From contig MCGE01000002.1 of NCBI GenBank assembly GCA_002105175.1, positions 1,116,001 through 1,180,000 of the forward strand: a stretch of 64,000 bases of DNA, read 5' to 3'. The translations under genes were made by a program, and so were the position numbers. The stretch's first letter is position 1. Each line of letters starts with the position of its first letter. Below are positions 1-10,614 of this stretch, in pieces. Below the pieces are notes generated by a model. That model was not told the origin of the DNA. It was given only the letters and a program-made list of their open reading frames with translations, and did no database searches. The stretch comes from Absidia repens (Eukaryota; Mucoromycota; Mucoromycetes; Mucorales; Cunninghamellaceae).

Positions 1-1608
1 TGCCTCATGTGAAGGTTTGAGTTATCGATTTCTTTCTTTTACATCAATCAACACCATACCGCATCATCAGCAACGTGGCTTCTCTTTACATAAAAGTAAT
101 TACCGCTGCTCAAAATTGATTGCATGGCTGGTCTCTTCTTTTGATGCCCTGCAGGCAACATTGAGCAATTTGGCCCAGTTTAGTATATCCCCTTAATTGT
201 AGAATAGGTTGTCGCCTACCAAAGATCCAATATATTTTGATTCGCCTAGCGCATTCAACATTATGCTTTTTTTTTTTTTAACAATGTCCCCTTCCCGTAT
301 ACACTCAACACACACACACACAATCGCCTCACATTTAGATATACGTCAGAGTACTATGATTAGCCTATGTACATAGTTTACAGCAGTTGCCATATCATAG
401 ATTATATCTACACTTAAATAAAATATGTCTTTTCTTTTTGCTTTTACATTTTTTGTCATACTTTTGGTTTACCATAGTGAATGGGAATACCTACACTGTG
501 CAATCCGTGTGCATGTATATAAAAAAAGCTGATATATTTGTGCAAAAAAAGGGGGATAGGTATGAGGTGACTTCGACCAGCTGTCATGCACAATTATCCA
601 TATACTGTATGTACACTGGTTTTCAACAAGAAAAAAAAAAAAAAATAGGGACTAAAGAAATTTTTTGAATGGGTTTAAAAAACGGTTGTGGTGGACGCAT
701 GCAAAAATGATAATGAAGGACGTATAAAAACAAATGCAGCGGTAAGCGCATACAAATATGATGATGACGCGCACTGGAAGGTATTTTGTTTATTCGCATA
801 TTCCTTCCTTTTTTTTTTTCTTTGTTAAACGTCTTGGTGTTACGATTCTCTCGAAACATTCAGCCAGCACCAACTTCAAATACACTATGATAAGGTGGTT
901 TTGATAGATAAAAAAAAAAAAAGCAAACCAACCACATAACTTTGTTTCTTCTTTCTGAATTACATGATAAATAAATGGGTGTAATTTTCATGATATGGTA
1001 ATGCACATGATCAGAATGAAGCAGAAATACATATACTTTCATGCAGGAACTTGTCTTTTTTTAGCCAGCAGGTGAGCGTCTGTGTCTGAGATTGAATATT
1101 TGTAGGTTTGTAAGGATTCCCAACTCAATAAAAAAAAGATATGCAAATGAATATGGGTGAAAATCACGGAAATTCCTTGGGAATCAGTAAATACAATTTA
1201 TATTCAAATTATAACAAAAAAACAAAACAAAACAAAAACTATTGCATCATTAAATTTGCTGGAGGCATAGGAAAAAAAAAAAGCGAATATCAGTTGACTT
1301 TTAGTGCAACCATTTACAACCATACACAATAAACTTGGTTGATCTTTTTGGCTTATTCAAATAATCATTGGTCCAATTGTATTTCATCATGATTCCCATT
1401 ATAATCATTAATGTTCAGTTAAAAAAAAAAAAAAAAAAAAAAAGGCGGTCGATTAAAACCTTAACTGATCAAAAGAGAAAAACGATGGGGTAGGCTTTCT
1501 ATTTGATTTTTTTCCACTTTTTTCTTGTTATCTCTTCTCCAACTATATATACAAGCATATATAATTACTTTGTAGAAAAAGGAAAATCATCTTTAAGCGT
1601 AGTTTACC
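1..1608. other. Intergenic region, no convincing gene
   Basis: AT-rich DNA with no ORF that looks like protein. It holds short microsatellites (CA around 308-322), a run of 23 A at 1421-1443 and, at about 370-430, a fragment of the dispersed repeat described elsewhere (tail ending in AATAAAATATG). Sequence at about 430-780 has looser similarity to what follows repeat copy E near 48640-48960. Short ORFs here are A/T-rich and lack splice or family support. Confidence 0.6.
370..430 (+). repeat. Dispersed repeat, partial copy H (tail)
   Basis: The stretch around 395-428 (CATAGATTATATCTACACTT then AATAAAATATG) matches the 3' part of the dispersed repeat at 48615-48645 (CATAGTTTATGTCTACATCT then GAATAAAATATG). 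The conserved CCTTTCATTTTGGATTC core is missing, so this is at best a truncated or diverged copy. Confidence 0.4.
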
Positions 1609-2045
1609 ATGTCATTCTATTCTAGTAAGTGTTATAAGCACATGATAAAAGACATGGACTTAATACCCACTCTTTTATTTTATTTCAAGTGTACAATTAC
1701 AACCAAATGCCATTCATGTATGGGAACTACAATAGATACCATAATTCTTACTTGTATGGTGGCGGATTGTTTCCCCCTCAACAATCATACTACTACGGGT
1801 CGCATGGAAACATGGGTAGCGGCGGCTATGGAGGTTATGGCAGCTATTACCCCTATTCTAGTAGCTACTATGGAAGCGGTTACCGTCAGCAAGGTTTATT
1901 TAGAAATATGTTGAATCGTCTACGCTATGGAAATTCCTACTACTATCCAGAAATGGGCTACATGGGTGCAGGCTCAGGAAGATGGCCTTATGAAAGGGAT
2001 TTCGGATCAACCAAAAGTGTCTGGAAACGAAATGGGATCTATTGA
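1609..2045 (+). CDS. Small Tyr/Gly-rich hypothetical protein
   Basis: Two exons, 1609-1624 and 1690-2045, separated by a 65-bp intron with a GTAAGT donor and CAAG acceptor. Joining them gives 123 residues starting MSFYSMYNYNQMPFMYG. The middle is built of Tyr, Gly and Ser (GGYGGYGSYYPYSSSYYGSG) with Asn/Tyr clusters on both sides, and the C terminus is more ordinary and basic. There is no signal peptide, membrane segment or catalytic motif. Such low-complexity aromatic/Gly-rich proteins may be structural or phase-separating, but nothing assigns a function. The clean splice in a consistent frame and a start codon after a TATATATA stretch near 1545 support a real gene. Confidence 0.6.
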
Positions 2046-2476
2046 TTTATCGCAAGACCCTACCACTATCCTTTTTTCACACACATTGTCTTTTCCCCAT
2101 CACACACGTACAAACCACACACACACACACACACACACAGACACACATGCTTTAATAGTTTTGTATATATTCATCCATCCGATTTTTCTCTTACGACAAT
2201 CTATCTATTAATTGCTTCCTTTCCACATTTTTACCCCATTCAAAAACAATAATAAAAAAGAATGACTACCAGTATATATTTTCCATTTTCCATTTATTGT
2301 ATTGTTTTGAATAATAATAATAATAAAATATGTATGTAGATATAAAAAGAGGGGCGAATACATAAAAAAAGATCACTAATATTCAAAGGACGAAGAGGAG
2401 GAGGAGGAGATGGTGAAGGGGTATATAATCAGTAAGGAAGAAGGGATGGGGGCGTGAGGAGGGTATCAAAAAGCGA

Positions 2477-4433
2477 CTAAATGGATATATATATCAATGC
2501 CGATATAATAGCCACCATCACACCTACAAGAATTTGCACAGATCGTATCTAAAAAAATAAAAAATAAAAAATAAAAATAAAAATTAGTATCCCATCATCC
2601 AATTATGATAATCCTGTCTTTTTCCTCAAAACTGGCATATCCGTAAAACTTACATGAAGAATATCAACAAATCCAGGGGAAATATTTCCTTGATCATGCT
2701 GTAGTGGATGAGATGATGCTTTGGTTGGAGATTGTTGATTTTGTTCTAACGTCCATAATTGTCTTTCTAATGTTGCACATTTTTGTTCATATTCGTTACA
2801 TCGACTTTTTTCCACCGCTAGATCCTTGTCGTATTTTTTCTTCTCTTCAACCAATTCCAGCCGCATTTGTTCCAATTGTTGCTGCCATTCAAGTCCTCTT
2901 GATCCGTCCATGCCTGCATTTCTTGATTTACTTTTTGATGACTTTCGAGTTTCCAATAACTGTTTATGTGCTGATGATAATGCTTCGTCTTGGAGTTGTG
3001 TCTTTTTGGCATATTCGTCAAGCTGACGTTGAGCTTTGTCGAGTTGATCCTGAAGCGATGTGTTTAGAGCATTCTATAATATAAATTTGATTATTTATAA
3101 AGATAATACACACATGTCACAGAAAATAAATATTTATCCTTTCATTTTCATTTACCAATTTCCTGAGTCTATCATCATCATGAGTTTTATCTATTTTTCC
3201 AACAGCTTCTTTCAAATCAAGTAGCTCCTTTTCAACATCCTGTGATCTATGGAATTCAATCTATTATACATAGAGATAAGCAAATCAAGACATGAAAGGG
3301 GGTCAAAGAAGGGGCATACAAGTATTCAAAAATATTTACCTCTAATTTCGCTAATAGTAGTTCCCATTGCTTGTTTTGATTCGCCATCGGTTTTGATGAA
3401 TGGTTTGTGATTGTGTCCTTGCCAGATGCTACCGAGGAGACTGAACTCCGGCGTTGCTGAGACGTCTATATATACATAACAAATGAATATATATAAGTAA
3501 TCATTCATGCGCTGTTCCCCTCATCCTGCTTTTTTTTTTTTTAAAAAAAAAAAAGTTGCCATTGCCCCTCTTCTTTTGAAAACACTTACATCGCCCTCCG
3601 ATGTCAATCCATTCATCAAGTTGAACCCCTTTAGCGTTGATAGATCCATTTGATCCACTGGTATATTGAATATAGATATGCTGCAAGCTACTTTGTGATA
3701 TAATACTAAATAAAAACAAAATAGGGATAGGGATTCATGAATACAACATATACAAAAGCATCATTCCAATTTTTTTTTTTTTTTTTTTTCATACTGGATC
3801 CGTCCTCCCCAATGATATCAATCCCAAATGCAATCTGATCGCCAGTTTTCAATTCAAATGGTTCACTTTCTTCTAGTTCTTCAGAGAGCCGATGTCCATT
3901 CAAAAATGTCCCATTGCTAGATTTTGTATCCTTGATCCACACTCCACCGCCTTCAGGTTCTGACCATAAAATTGCATGATTCCGTGATAATACCTTCGAG
4001 TCAAAGTAGCCATTCAAGGGTTTTGGTACTGTTTTCGCATTTGATTGTCGCCCAATTCGGCACTTCGTATTTTCTTTGATTTCAATTGTTTTCACCGGAA
4101 AATGACTGTCGAAAGGCTGTAGTACCACAGTGTAAATGACTGATGACGGTGAAGTGGTTGGAGAAAATGACCGATGATGGTTAGCACCATTATTATTATT
4201 GTCGATATTGCTGTTGTAGTTGTATATTTCACCATCGCCACTATTGCTGTTTACAAAACTAGTCGCACCTAAAGTTGAGAAACAGTGTGGTAGTAAATGG
4301 AAGACAGTGAGTCAATGAAAGCAAGTGAACCATTAGTGTAGGATGTGATGATCCATTTACAAATATTACCTTTGCATTTTCCAAAACGATTCGTGTCTTC
4401 TATAAGTTGTGTTTGTGACAATGACTCTGTCAT
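2477..4433 (-). CDS. FHA-domain, coiled-coil, tail-anchored protein (SLMAP / Far9-Far10 type)
   Basis: A spliced gene read leftwards. The first exon starts MTESLSQTQLIEDTNRFG (ATG at 4433) and joins an exon with an Asn/Ser-rich linker and an FHA domain: CRIGRQ, then the SRNHA and KSSNGTFLNG signatures of phosphothreonine-binding FHA folds. The next exon continues ILYHKVACSISIF. Further exons (about 3341-3466, 3157-3257, 2622-3074) give a helical segment (WELLLAKLE) and a long coiled coil. The last exon, 2477-2548, encodes VQILVGVMVAIISALIYISI and stop, a hydrophobic C-terminal anchor. FHA plus coiled coil plus tail anchor is the architecture of SLMAP and fungal Far9/Far10/Vps64, STRIPAK components on ER or nuclear envelope membranes. 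The family is well supported; the precise orthologue is inferred. Confidence 0.85.
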
Positions 4434-4659
4434 ATTTTGTATTTTCAAAATAAGATAAAAGATATAGAAATAAAGGGAAGGTAAAATGAAAGAAAGAAAG
4501 AACGCAAAAAAGGATACCCGATGTTCAAAAAGAGTCCGACTTGAATTTTGCGGTAACAAGCGGAGTGTATAAAAAATGGTATCATGATTTCATAACATTT
4601 TGCCTATTTTTGATACATATATTTACAGGCCACTGGCTCAAGGCACAGGGGAGTCAGCC

Positions 4660-4967
4660 TCAACAATACTAAAAATTGATAAACCAGGATGGGAAGACTT
4701 CAGTTTTTGAATTAATTTATTGATGTCACTTACCACAGGAGAGATGAAGCAGGAGGAAACCCAAGGTGTTGTTGGTAGGACCATAATCGTCCTATTGTTG
4801 GAGGCATTGACGTCCGGGGATCGAGCAATACAACCTAGTTCTTGCCAATACAATTTGGATTCACACAGATAAAAGTAGCAAGATTAACCTTTCTTTTTAT
4901 CCTTGTGAGGATAAGTTGTTGGTTGTTGACACAGGCAACAAAGTTTCGTTGTACGTAATTTATGCAT
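4660..4967 (-). CDS. Possible small spliced Cys-containing protein
   Basis: Reading leftwards from an ATG at 4967, an exon starting MHKLRTTKLCCLCQQPTTYP ends at a GTTAAT donor. A CTAG acceptor restores frame into a second exon containing CIARSPDVNASNN and VSSCFISPV, and a GTAAGT donor with a TTTTTAG acceptor leads to a stop at 4660. The product would be about 62 residues with a CCLC motif and no recognised family. It lies about 230 bp upstream of the FHA gene on the same strand. Consistent splice phases are the only support, so this is tentative and could be chance or an untranslated leader. Confidence 0.3.
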
Positions 4968-6749
4968 AATAAACATCGGATTGCTACTCAAATGTTCCAA
5001 TCAAAGCGGGATGTCCCCGGCGAAAAAAAAAATTGCAAGTTGACACTTCAGCAAGTATAATCAGATAAATACGCAATCTTTAAGTTGTTGCCACAGCTGT
5101 TGTCGCTGTGTTCCTTTGCCATCATGTCTTGTTGTTGTCTCTTAATGACGTTTTGACCGGCCTTTTTTATTGACTTCGTGTTACGAATGTTTTTTTGGTG
5201 TCATTTTCCTTGATAGAACTTGCGTAGTATTTCATTGACAGCTAGTCAGTCGCTGGGGTTCTAGGGGCGGAGGGCAAGTAAATATAGTGAGTGAGCTTAA
5301 AGACGTTGTTTGGTAAAGCATTCGCAGAATAGCTACTATGGCGGCATTATGGAATGTACGACATAAAATGATATATACGAAACTAAGGATGGGAGATTCA
5401 CTACGACAAGAGATCTATAGGTGATGGTATGGAGGGCACTAATTTGAGAGTTAAAGAATGGTCAATACTAATCTAATGGAACAATAGTAAAATAGGATCA
5501 AACATAATGGTACAGTACGAGACGTAAGAAAGACAAAAGGAATATCTTTTTATTCAAACATTAAAGCAATCAACATTAACCAAATGAGGATTGTAGTAAA
5601 AAAGAGATCTATTGCACAAAACATGAGAAAGCTAATATGTTTTTTATTGGAGCAATAAACGGAGACATTTTTTATTCAGAAGTAAATACAAACTATTGAC
5701 AAATTGAAACTAACTAAGCTAATGAAAGTCTCTAACAAGCCAAACTAATGGTGGTCCCAATATCCTGAATCCAAAATGAAAGGGTTTCCCATGCATTTTG
5801 TAATCCCTGTTCTTAAAACGCCTCCAAATTAATCCTGACACTAATCTAAGTCCAACATGATCCATAGAGACTACAATTGTGAAGAGAAAAAAGAGAAGTG
5901 AGAAAAAGAAAAGGAAAGAAAGAACGACGAAAAAATAGAAAAAAATCTTCACGTGTGCGGGATTTGAAATATTCTTTTGAGGATTTCTGAGCGTAAGGTT
6001 TTCCTCGTCGGTTCCTGAGTCGATACAAAAAAAGGAAAAATCGTCCTAAACGATAACAATTGACAGCAGTTTAAAAAGAGAAAATAACACTCGACATTGT
6101 ACCACAAGACAATCAGTAGTTTTATCTTTTTAATAAAAAATATTTCTGAAAAGTCTCCTTCCCTCAAAAGTAACCTTTCAACCTTTCAAAAAGTACCTTT
6201 TTTTTTTTTTTTACAACGATCGGCAGCATATTGACTTTTTCTTCTTTTCAAAGCGATTGTTATCATTCAACGTAGGATTTATGCTGGTCCTCTCTTTCAT
6301 AACAGCAATAGCCTTGCGCTGTCACCATCAGTATGATATTTATATGATAAAAAATAAAACAAATTTACTAAATGAAAAAAAAACTCAATGACCAGCCAAA
6401 GACCAAAAAATTGTAAACTTCTGTGAAAACGGGATAAAAAGGATGATTGATGACCGATCCTGAACCATTTGAGCAGTAGTAGCACACAATACACCTGATG
6501 GAAAAGTGACAGGATTTGGATTAGAACAATGCATAAATGAATCAGGGAAATAAAGCAGGATAATAGAATAAGGGAAAAAATAAAAGGCTGGTATAAGGGG
6601 GCGGGGTGATTAAATATTACACAGAACCTTGGAGGCCGCGAGTAAGGGCCATGAAAAATTTCAAACATCGCTCGCGGCATTTTATTGGTTTCCCTTATGA
6701 AAATATAAATGACATCTTTTTTTTTCTTTTCTTCTTCTTTACAACTTTA
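4968..6749. other. Intergenic interval holding repeat copy A and the methyltransferase promoter
   Basis: No convincing coding region. The centre (about 5295-5972) is a long copy of the dispersed repeat. The right part (about 6000-6700) is AT-rich with short T runs and leads into the methyltransferase gene. The ORFs here are hydrophobic translations of pyrimidine-rich DNA. Confidence 0.55.
5295..5972 (-). repeat. Dispersed repeat, long copy A
   Basis: Reading on the minus strand it starts with TTTCAAATCCCGCACACGTG (ending near 5972), then a pyrimidine-rich tract, then GTCAGGATTAATTTGGAGG, then the core TGCATGGGAAACCCTTTCAT followed by TTTGGATTCAGGATATTGGG (5755-5795), then an AATAAA-type signal and about 400 bp more that match copies B, C and D (for example the block around 5595-5640 with AGATCTATTGCACAAAACAT). 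Boundaries are estimated by eye. No target-site duplication was identified. Confidence 0.75.
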
Positions 6750-7767
6750 ATGTCTTCGCAGCAACCTCATCATTCTGCCAGCAATGGCTTTCAAAATCAG
6801 TCAACCAACTATGGTAAGGACAAAGTAACCAATGAAATTCGCAAAAAAACAAACAACCAATATGATTTACTGTTGTATATTTTAAATCTGCAGCGCTCTC
6901 AAGACCCAAGTATCCTCAGGAAGCTATAGACTTTATTCGAACCATCGTTCCAGCAAAGGCAAAAGTGGTGGATCTGGGGGCTGGGACTGGAATCATGACC
7001 AAGTTTCTTGTTCAAGATTCTCATTTCGAAGTGACGGCGGTGGAACCTGTGGCAGGAATGCGTGAGCAGCTGGGACAATCTTTACCGGAGGTGAATCTTG
7101 TCGATGGAACTTCATGGGATACTACCTTGCCTTCTGAGTCATATGACGCTGTCATTGTTGCCCAAGTAAGTTTACTTAGATATACTTCCCAGTGACCTGT
7201 CATGTATGTTAATACCCTGCGTGTTTTGGTGTAGGCCTTCCATTGGTTTGATGACTTGAAAACACTGCAAGAACTCCATCGTATCCTTAAGCCCGGAGGT
7301 CAAGTTCTGTTGATATGGAATATGGAATCCAAGAAAAACTCGCGCTGGGTAGAAGAACTACGCAAGTAAGTACCTTAAAGGATCATGATCTTGAAAAAAC
7401 AACAACAAAATATTGAGTGATCGTGATCTTTTGATATAGTGTATATGAAGAATATGATGCAGCTTCACCACAATATAGGAAGAACCACTGGCAAAAAATC
7501 TGGGGAACTAATGAAGCCAATGAATTATTCGATACGCCTCTCAAACACCGCCAATTTGATTACACGATGCCCTTTCTCCGTAAAAATATCTTCCCCCGTA
7601 TTCTTAGCAAAAGCTATATTGCCATCTTGCCCAGGGACGAACAAGATAAAATCGAGAAAAGGGTGAATGCTGTTTTGGATGACCCTTCTTTTGGCTTCGC
7701 AGCTGATGCTACCGGTGCTTTTATATATCCGCATGACACTGATTTGTATTGGACTCAAAAAAAATAG
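6750..7767 (+). CDS. Class I SAM-dependent methyltransferase
   Basis: Four exons (6750-6813, 6894-7165, 7235-7365, 7440-7767) joined in frame give 264 residues starting MSSQQPHHSASNG. Motif I of the Rossmann-like fold is VVDLGAGTGIMTKFL (about residues 45-59), with the acidic residue after strand 2 in VTAVEP, the strand 4 region SYDAVIVAQAFHWFD (about 100-114) and the post motif LHRILKPGGQVLLIWN. The AFHWFD sequence is typical of fungal Methyltransf_11 proteins related to trans-aconitate/Crg1-type methyltransferases acting on small molecules. The substrate cannot be told from sequence. The frame is open across all three introns and the length is usual for the family. Confidence 0.88.
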
Positions 7768-7814
7768 ATTATAGCCTTTGTAGTTTATGTGCTTTTGTTT
7801 AGAAACTTTTTATT

Positions 7815-7815
<1 letters not shown>

Positions 7816-7860
<45 letters not shown>
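7816..7860 (+). repeat. Poly(T) homopolymer, 45 nt
   Basis: An uninterrupted T run about 50 bp after the methyltransferase stop codon. It may be an intrinsic homopolymer expansion or, read on the minus strand, a retroposed poly(A) tail. Confidence 0.9.
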
Positions 7861-7862
<2 letters not shown>

Positions 7863-8166
7863 AAATTTGTTAATAAAATTTGAATCATTTTGATAGATGT
7901 ATTATTTGGTGATCTACTGACTACTAGAAATGATATGATGATGAAACTGCGTTGGGGATGCCGTTTGCAGAAAGAGTTATGTTCAATTTGATGACTACTA
8001 TAACAACTTGCAATAGGTAGTATTCGCAAATGTGGACAGAGACATTATGGAGAAGGAAAATATTGGCTACAGTGCCGCATTATGTTAGGGAAAAGAGGAT
8101 CGGGAAAGATGTGATCATCACTTTTTAAATAACGGTAGCCAACTTCTTAATTATATATCTATTTGA

Positions 8167-8167
<1 letters not shown>

Positions 8168-8207
<40 letters not shown>
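8168..8207 (+). repeat. ACT trinucleotide microsatellite
   Basis: About 13 perfect ACT units in non-coding DNA. Confidence 0.9.
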
Positions 8208-8560
8208 TGACTACACAAAAACAAATCAAAAATAATCATCCAGTGACAATCAAACAAGTTATCATACTTGACACTTGCCACCGCGTGTATTTTTCAATAG
8301 TACAAAGGAGTACAATATTTATGAAGATGATAATAAAAATTTTTATTGTAAAAGTATCAACAATCAATATATGTAAGGTGGGAAATGGTATAACTAAATA
8401 AAGCAAAGAGGGGTGAGTGGGGAGGGGGAAATCAGGTAGAGAACTAAACTATGTATATATTTATAACTAGATAACAACAATAACAATAAGGTACATGGGA
8501 ACAAAACCAAAAAAGAAAAGCGATACAAGGAGTGAAAATGGAAATGGGATGAAGTCCAAT

Positions 8561-9766
8561 TCACCAGCCAGATTTTATTTGATGAGCTTGATCCAAAAAG
8601 TTGGCCAAAGTCCCAGGTTGAGCATTCCACTGCTTGGCATCATACTGAAGAGCGAAGATACCACTTTCGCCAACTAGAATTTTCGCGTCGCCGCCATTAT
8701 TTGGTTTTTCAAAGAGTTGGAAGGCATTTGTATTTGTTGACGAACACCCATCCGCCAAATTCATAAAGCACCAAGGAAGCAGAGACCAAGGCCGAATTCC
8801 ATTTTGAATCATATTTCGGTACACCGTCCTGTAAACCTCCCCAAGATTCATCCTCTTTGTTGTCCGACCCTCAGTGGTAGCAGTTTCAATAAGTTGGCAT
8901 AACAAGGTCGAGTTTGCAAAGAAATGCATCACCGTTCGCTGCTGAAGTCCGTTGTCAACGAGAGATACGTGCCCGGTATGCGTTGCTTCACAATCATGTT
9001 GAATCATCCATTCCCGTTTTCCAATCAGTGCCGACCAATCACGTATAAACACCGTCGAAGGATGGAACCAAACACCACCGTGCTGCTGAAGAATGAGTAG
9101 TCCGATAAAATCCATATTGTTCCAGTCTTGATCTTTTGCTGCTATTGACTCCGGCATTGCTGTCCATACTCCAGACGTTAGTTCCTGTCCCAGTTCTTCC
9201 ATATGCTGTTTTGCCAAGTGCCAAGTTTCCGAATGGAGCAATAGCGTTTGTTGATGTTGGTCGTGTACCCAGATCTTCATTTTAGGAGAGTACCCGGTTT
9301 GAGTCGCCGAAAATGATCGAAGCATTGACATGAGCTGAGCACTAGTTTCCGAATCCGAGTGAGACGCAGCTGTCCAATAGGTATGAAACCAGATACTACC
9401 ATTTTGTTGTATAGGACTACCGACATTGTTTATTGATTTGGCGAAACCGAGGCACTCATTCAATCGAGTTAAAGGAACACCTGGTGTCAAAGGAGGTGAT
9501 TCCCTTAGCTGAGTGGTATAAGGAGCCCGGAAACAAGACGGGTTGGGCGAAAAAGTTGAGGTGCTGATAGTATCAGTTATTGGTGAGGAGTTCCAGTGCC
9601 GCAACCAAGGTTTAATACTGATGTGTACGTTCCAATCAATAGTGTAGAGTGAACATGCAACGACTGCTGTAATAAAGAGAGTGTAGACCACGCTACGAAA
9701 CAAGAATTTGGTTTTGTTTTGCTGATAAAGGCAAGACCGGTTGTAGAATCGCCGAAAAAGAATCAT
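8561..9766 (-). CDS. Type II membrane glycosyltransferase-like protein, single exon
   Basis: An uninterrupted 401-residue frame starting MILFRRFYNRSCLYQQNKTK. A short basic cytosolic tail is followed by one hydrophobic segment (SVVYTLFITAVVACSLYTI, about residues 25-43), a Ser/Thr/Pro-rich stem, then a globular domain. The segment DFIGLLILQQHGGVWFHPST resembles the region of GT32-like sugar transferases where a GG(V/I)Y/W motif precedes the metal-binding acidic residues; here the usual Asp after the aromatic is replaced, with an Asp a few residues later (FIRDW). A Golgi sugar transferase is the best guess; an inactive paralogue is possible. The frame extends upstream through a poly-lysine stretch created by a T run, which I exclude by starting at this Met. 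Confidence 0.65.
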   Translation of the reverse strand: MILFRRFYNRSCLYQQNKTKFLFRSVVYTLFITAVVACSLYTIDWNVHISIKPWLRHWNSSPITDTISTSTFSPNPSCFRAPYTTQLRESPPLTPGVPLTRLNECLGFAKSINNVGSPIQQNGSIWFHTYWTAASHSDSETSAQLMSMLRSFSATQTGYSPKMKIWVHDQHQQTLLLHSETWHLAKQHMEELGQELTSGVWTAMPESIAAKDQDWNNMDFIGLLILQQHGGVWFHPSTVFIRDWSALIGKREWMIQHDCEATHTGHVSLVDNGLQQRTVMHFFANSTLLCQLIETATTEGRTTKRMNLGEVYRTVYRNMIQNGIRPWSLLPWCFMNLADGCSSTNTNAFQLFEKPNNGGDAKILVGESGIFALQYDAKQWNAQPGTLANFLDQAHQIKSGW

Positions 9767-10614
9767 TCTTTTTAAGAAATATTGAATTCGAATGAAAGGA
9801 ACAACGACGACTTTTTTATTCTTTTGCACTGAAAGTCCGCTTTTTTTTTTTTTTTTTTTTTTTTTTTTGATCGGATAGTACTGTATGATGAGCCCATTTT
9901 TGATACGCTGACACTGTTTCGTTTCCCTACCCTCTTCAGTCTGGATTATATTTTGAATATAATTCGTAAACGATATGCATACTTTCATTAATGCCAAATC
10001 ATTTTGATGTTTCTTATTTTTAATTTCCTGCGTCGCTCTAGTTTGAAGTATGATCCACGCTTTGACATGATCATATATTAAAACCTTCACTGAAAAATGC
10101 TACATTGTCTAAAGCGACCCGATTATAGTCCCGAAGCTATACTTTCAACTCTATTCAAGGCTCTTTTGACTTATTCTAATCTCTAGAAGTAATAGTCAGC
10201 CTAAACCCAACCACAATTTCCATCATGGGCCATCACCCTCCTAGTAAAACATCACAGTCAAATCCCAAACCATGTAATGCTCGATATTCTATCAAAACAA
10301 CACCTTGCCCAATTTAGAGAAACTATTTTCTAGGACAAAAATATACGAATATAAATAAAGGAATAAAAAAAAAAAAATATCAGATAACAAAAAATAATAA
10401 GTTTTATTCAACAGGTAGTTTTGATTTTATCAAGAAAATATAATAATAATAAAGAGAAAAGATAGCATTAACCATTGCAGGATGAATGAAGAATGATAAA
10501 AAATACAAAGTAAAAAAAAATGGAAAGGGATGAGAAATCAATATTGAGTATGAAATAATAAGAATGAAATGGGGGAGGGGGGGAGAATGGAGTGAGCTAG
10601 ACTAAATAGTGTTT
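9767..10614. other. Intergenic interval between the glycosyltransferase-like gene and NAP1
   Basis: AT-rich, with a T run at about 9841-9868 and short A runs. The left part is the promoter and leader of the glycosyltransferase-like gene and the right part is the 3' region of NAP1. No gene seen. Confidence 0.55.

Larger units (their letters stand above)
7768..8560. other. Intergenic interval with T45 run and ACT microsatellite
   Basis: Three-prime region between the convergent methyltransferase and glycosyltransferase-like genes. It holds an uninterrupted run of 45 T at 7816-7860 and an ACT trinucleotide array at 8168-8207. Nothing else is recognised. Confidence 0.6.

Noticed and set aside
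1141..1332. 63-residue ORF rich in Asn and Lys
   Set aside because: A-rich intergenic sequence with no supporting signals.
9780..10090. N-terminal extension of the glycosyltransferase-like protein
   Set aside because: The extension passes through a poly-Lys stretch encoded by a homopolymer and would put the membrane anchor deep inside the protein; the Met at 9766 fits a type II membrane protein.
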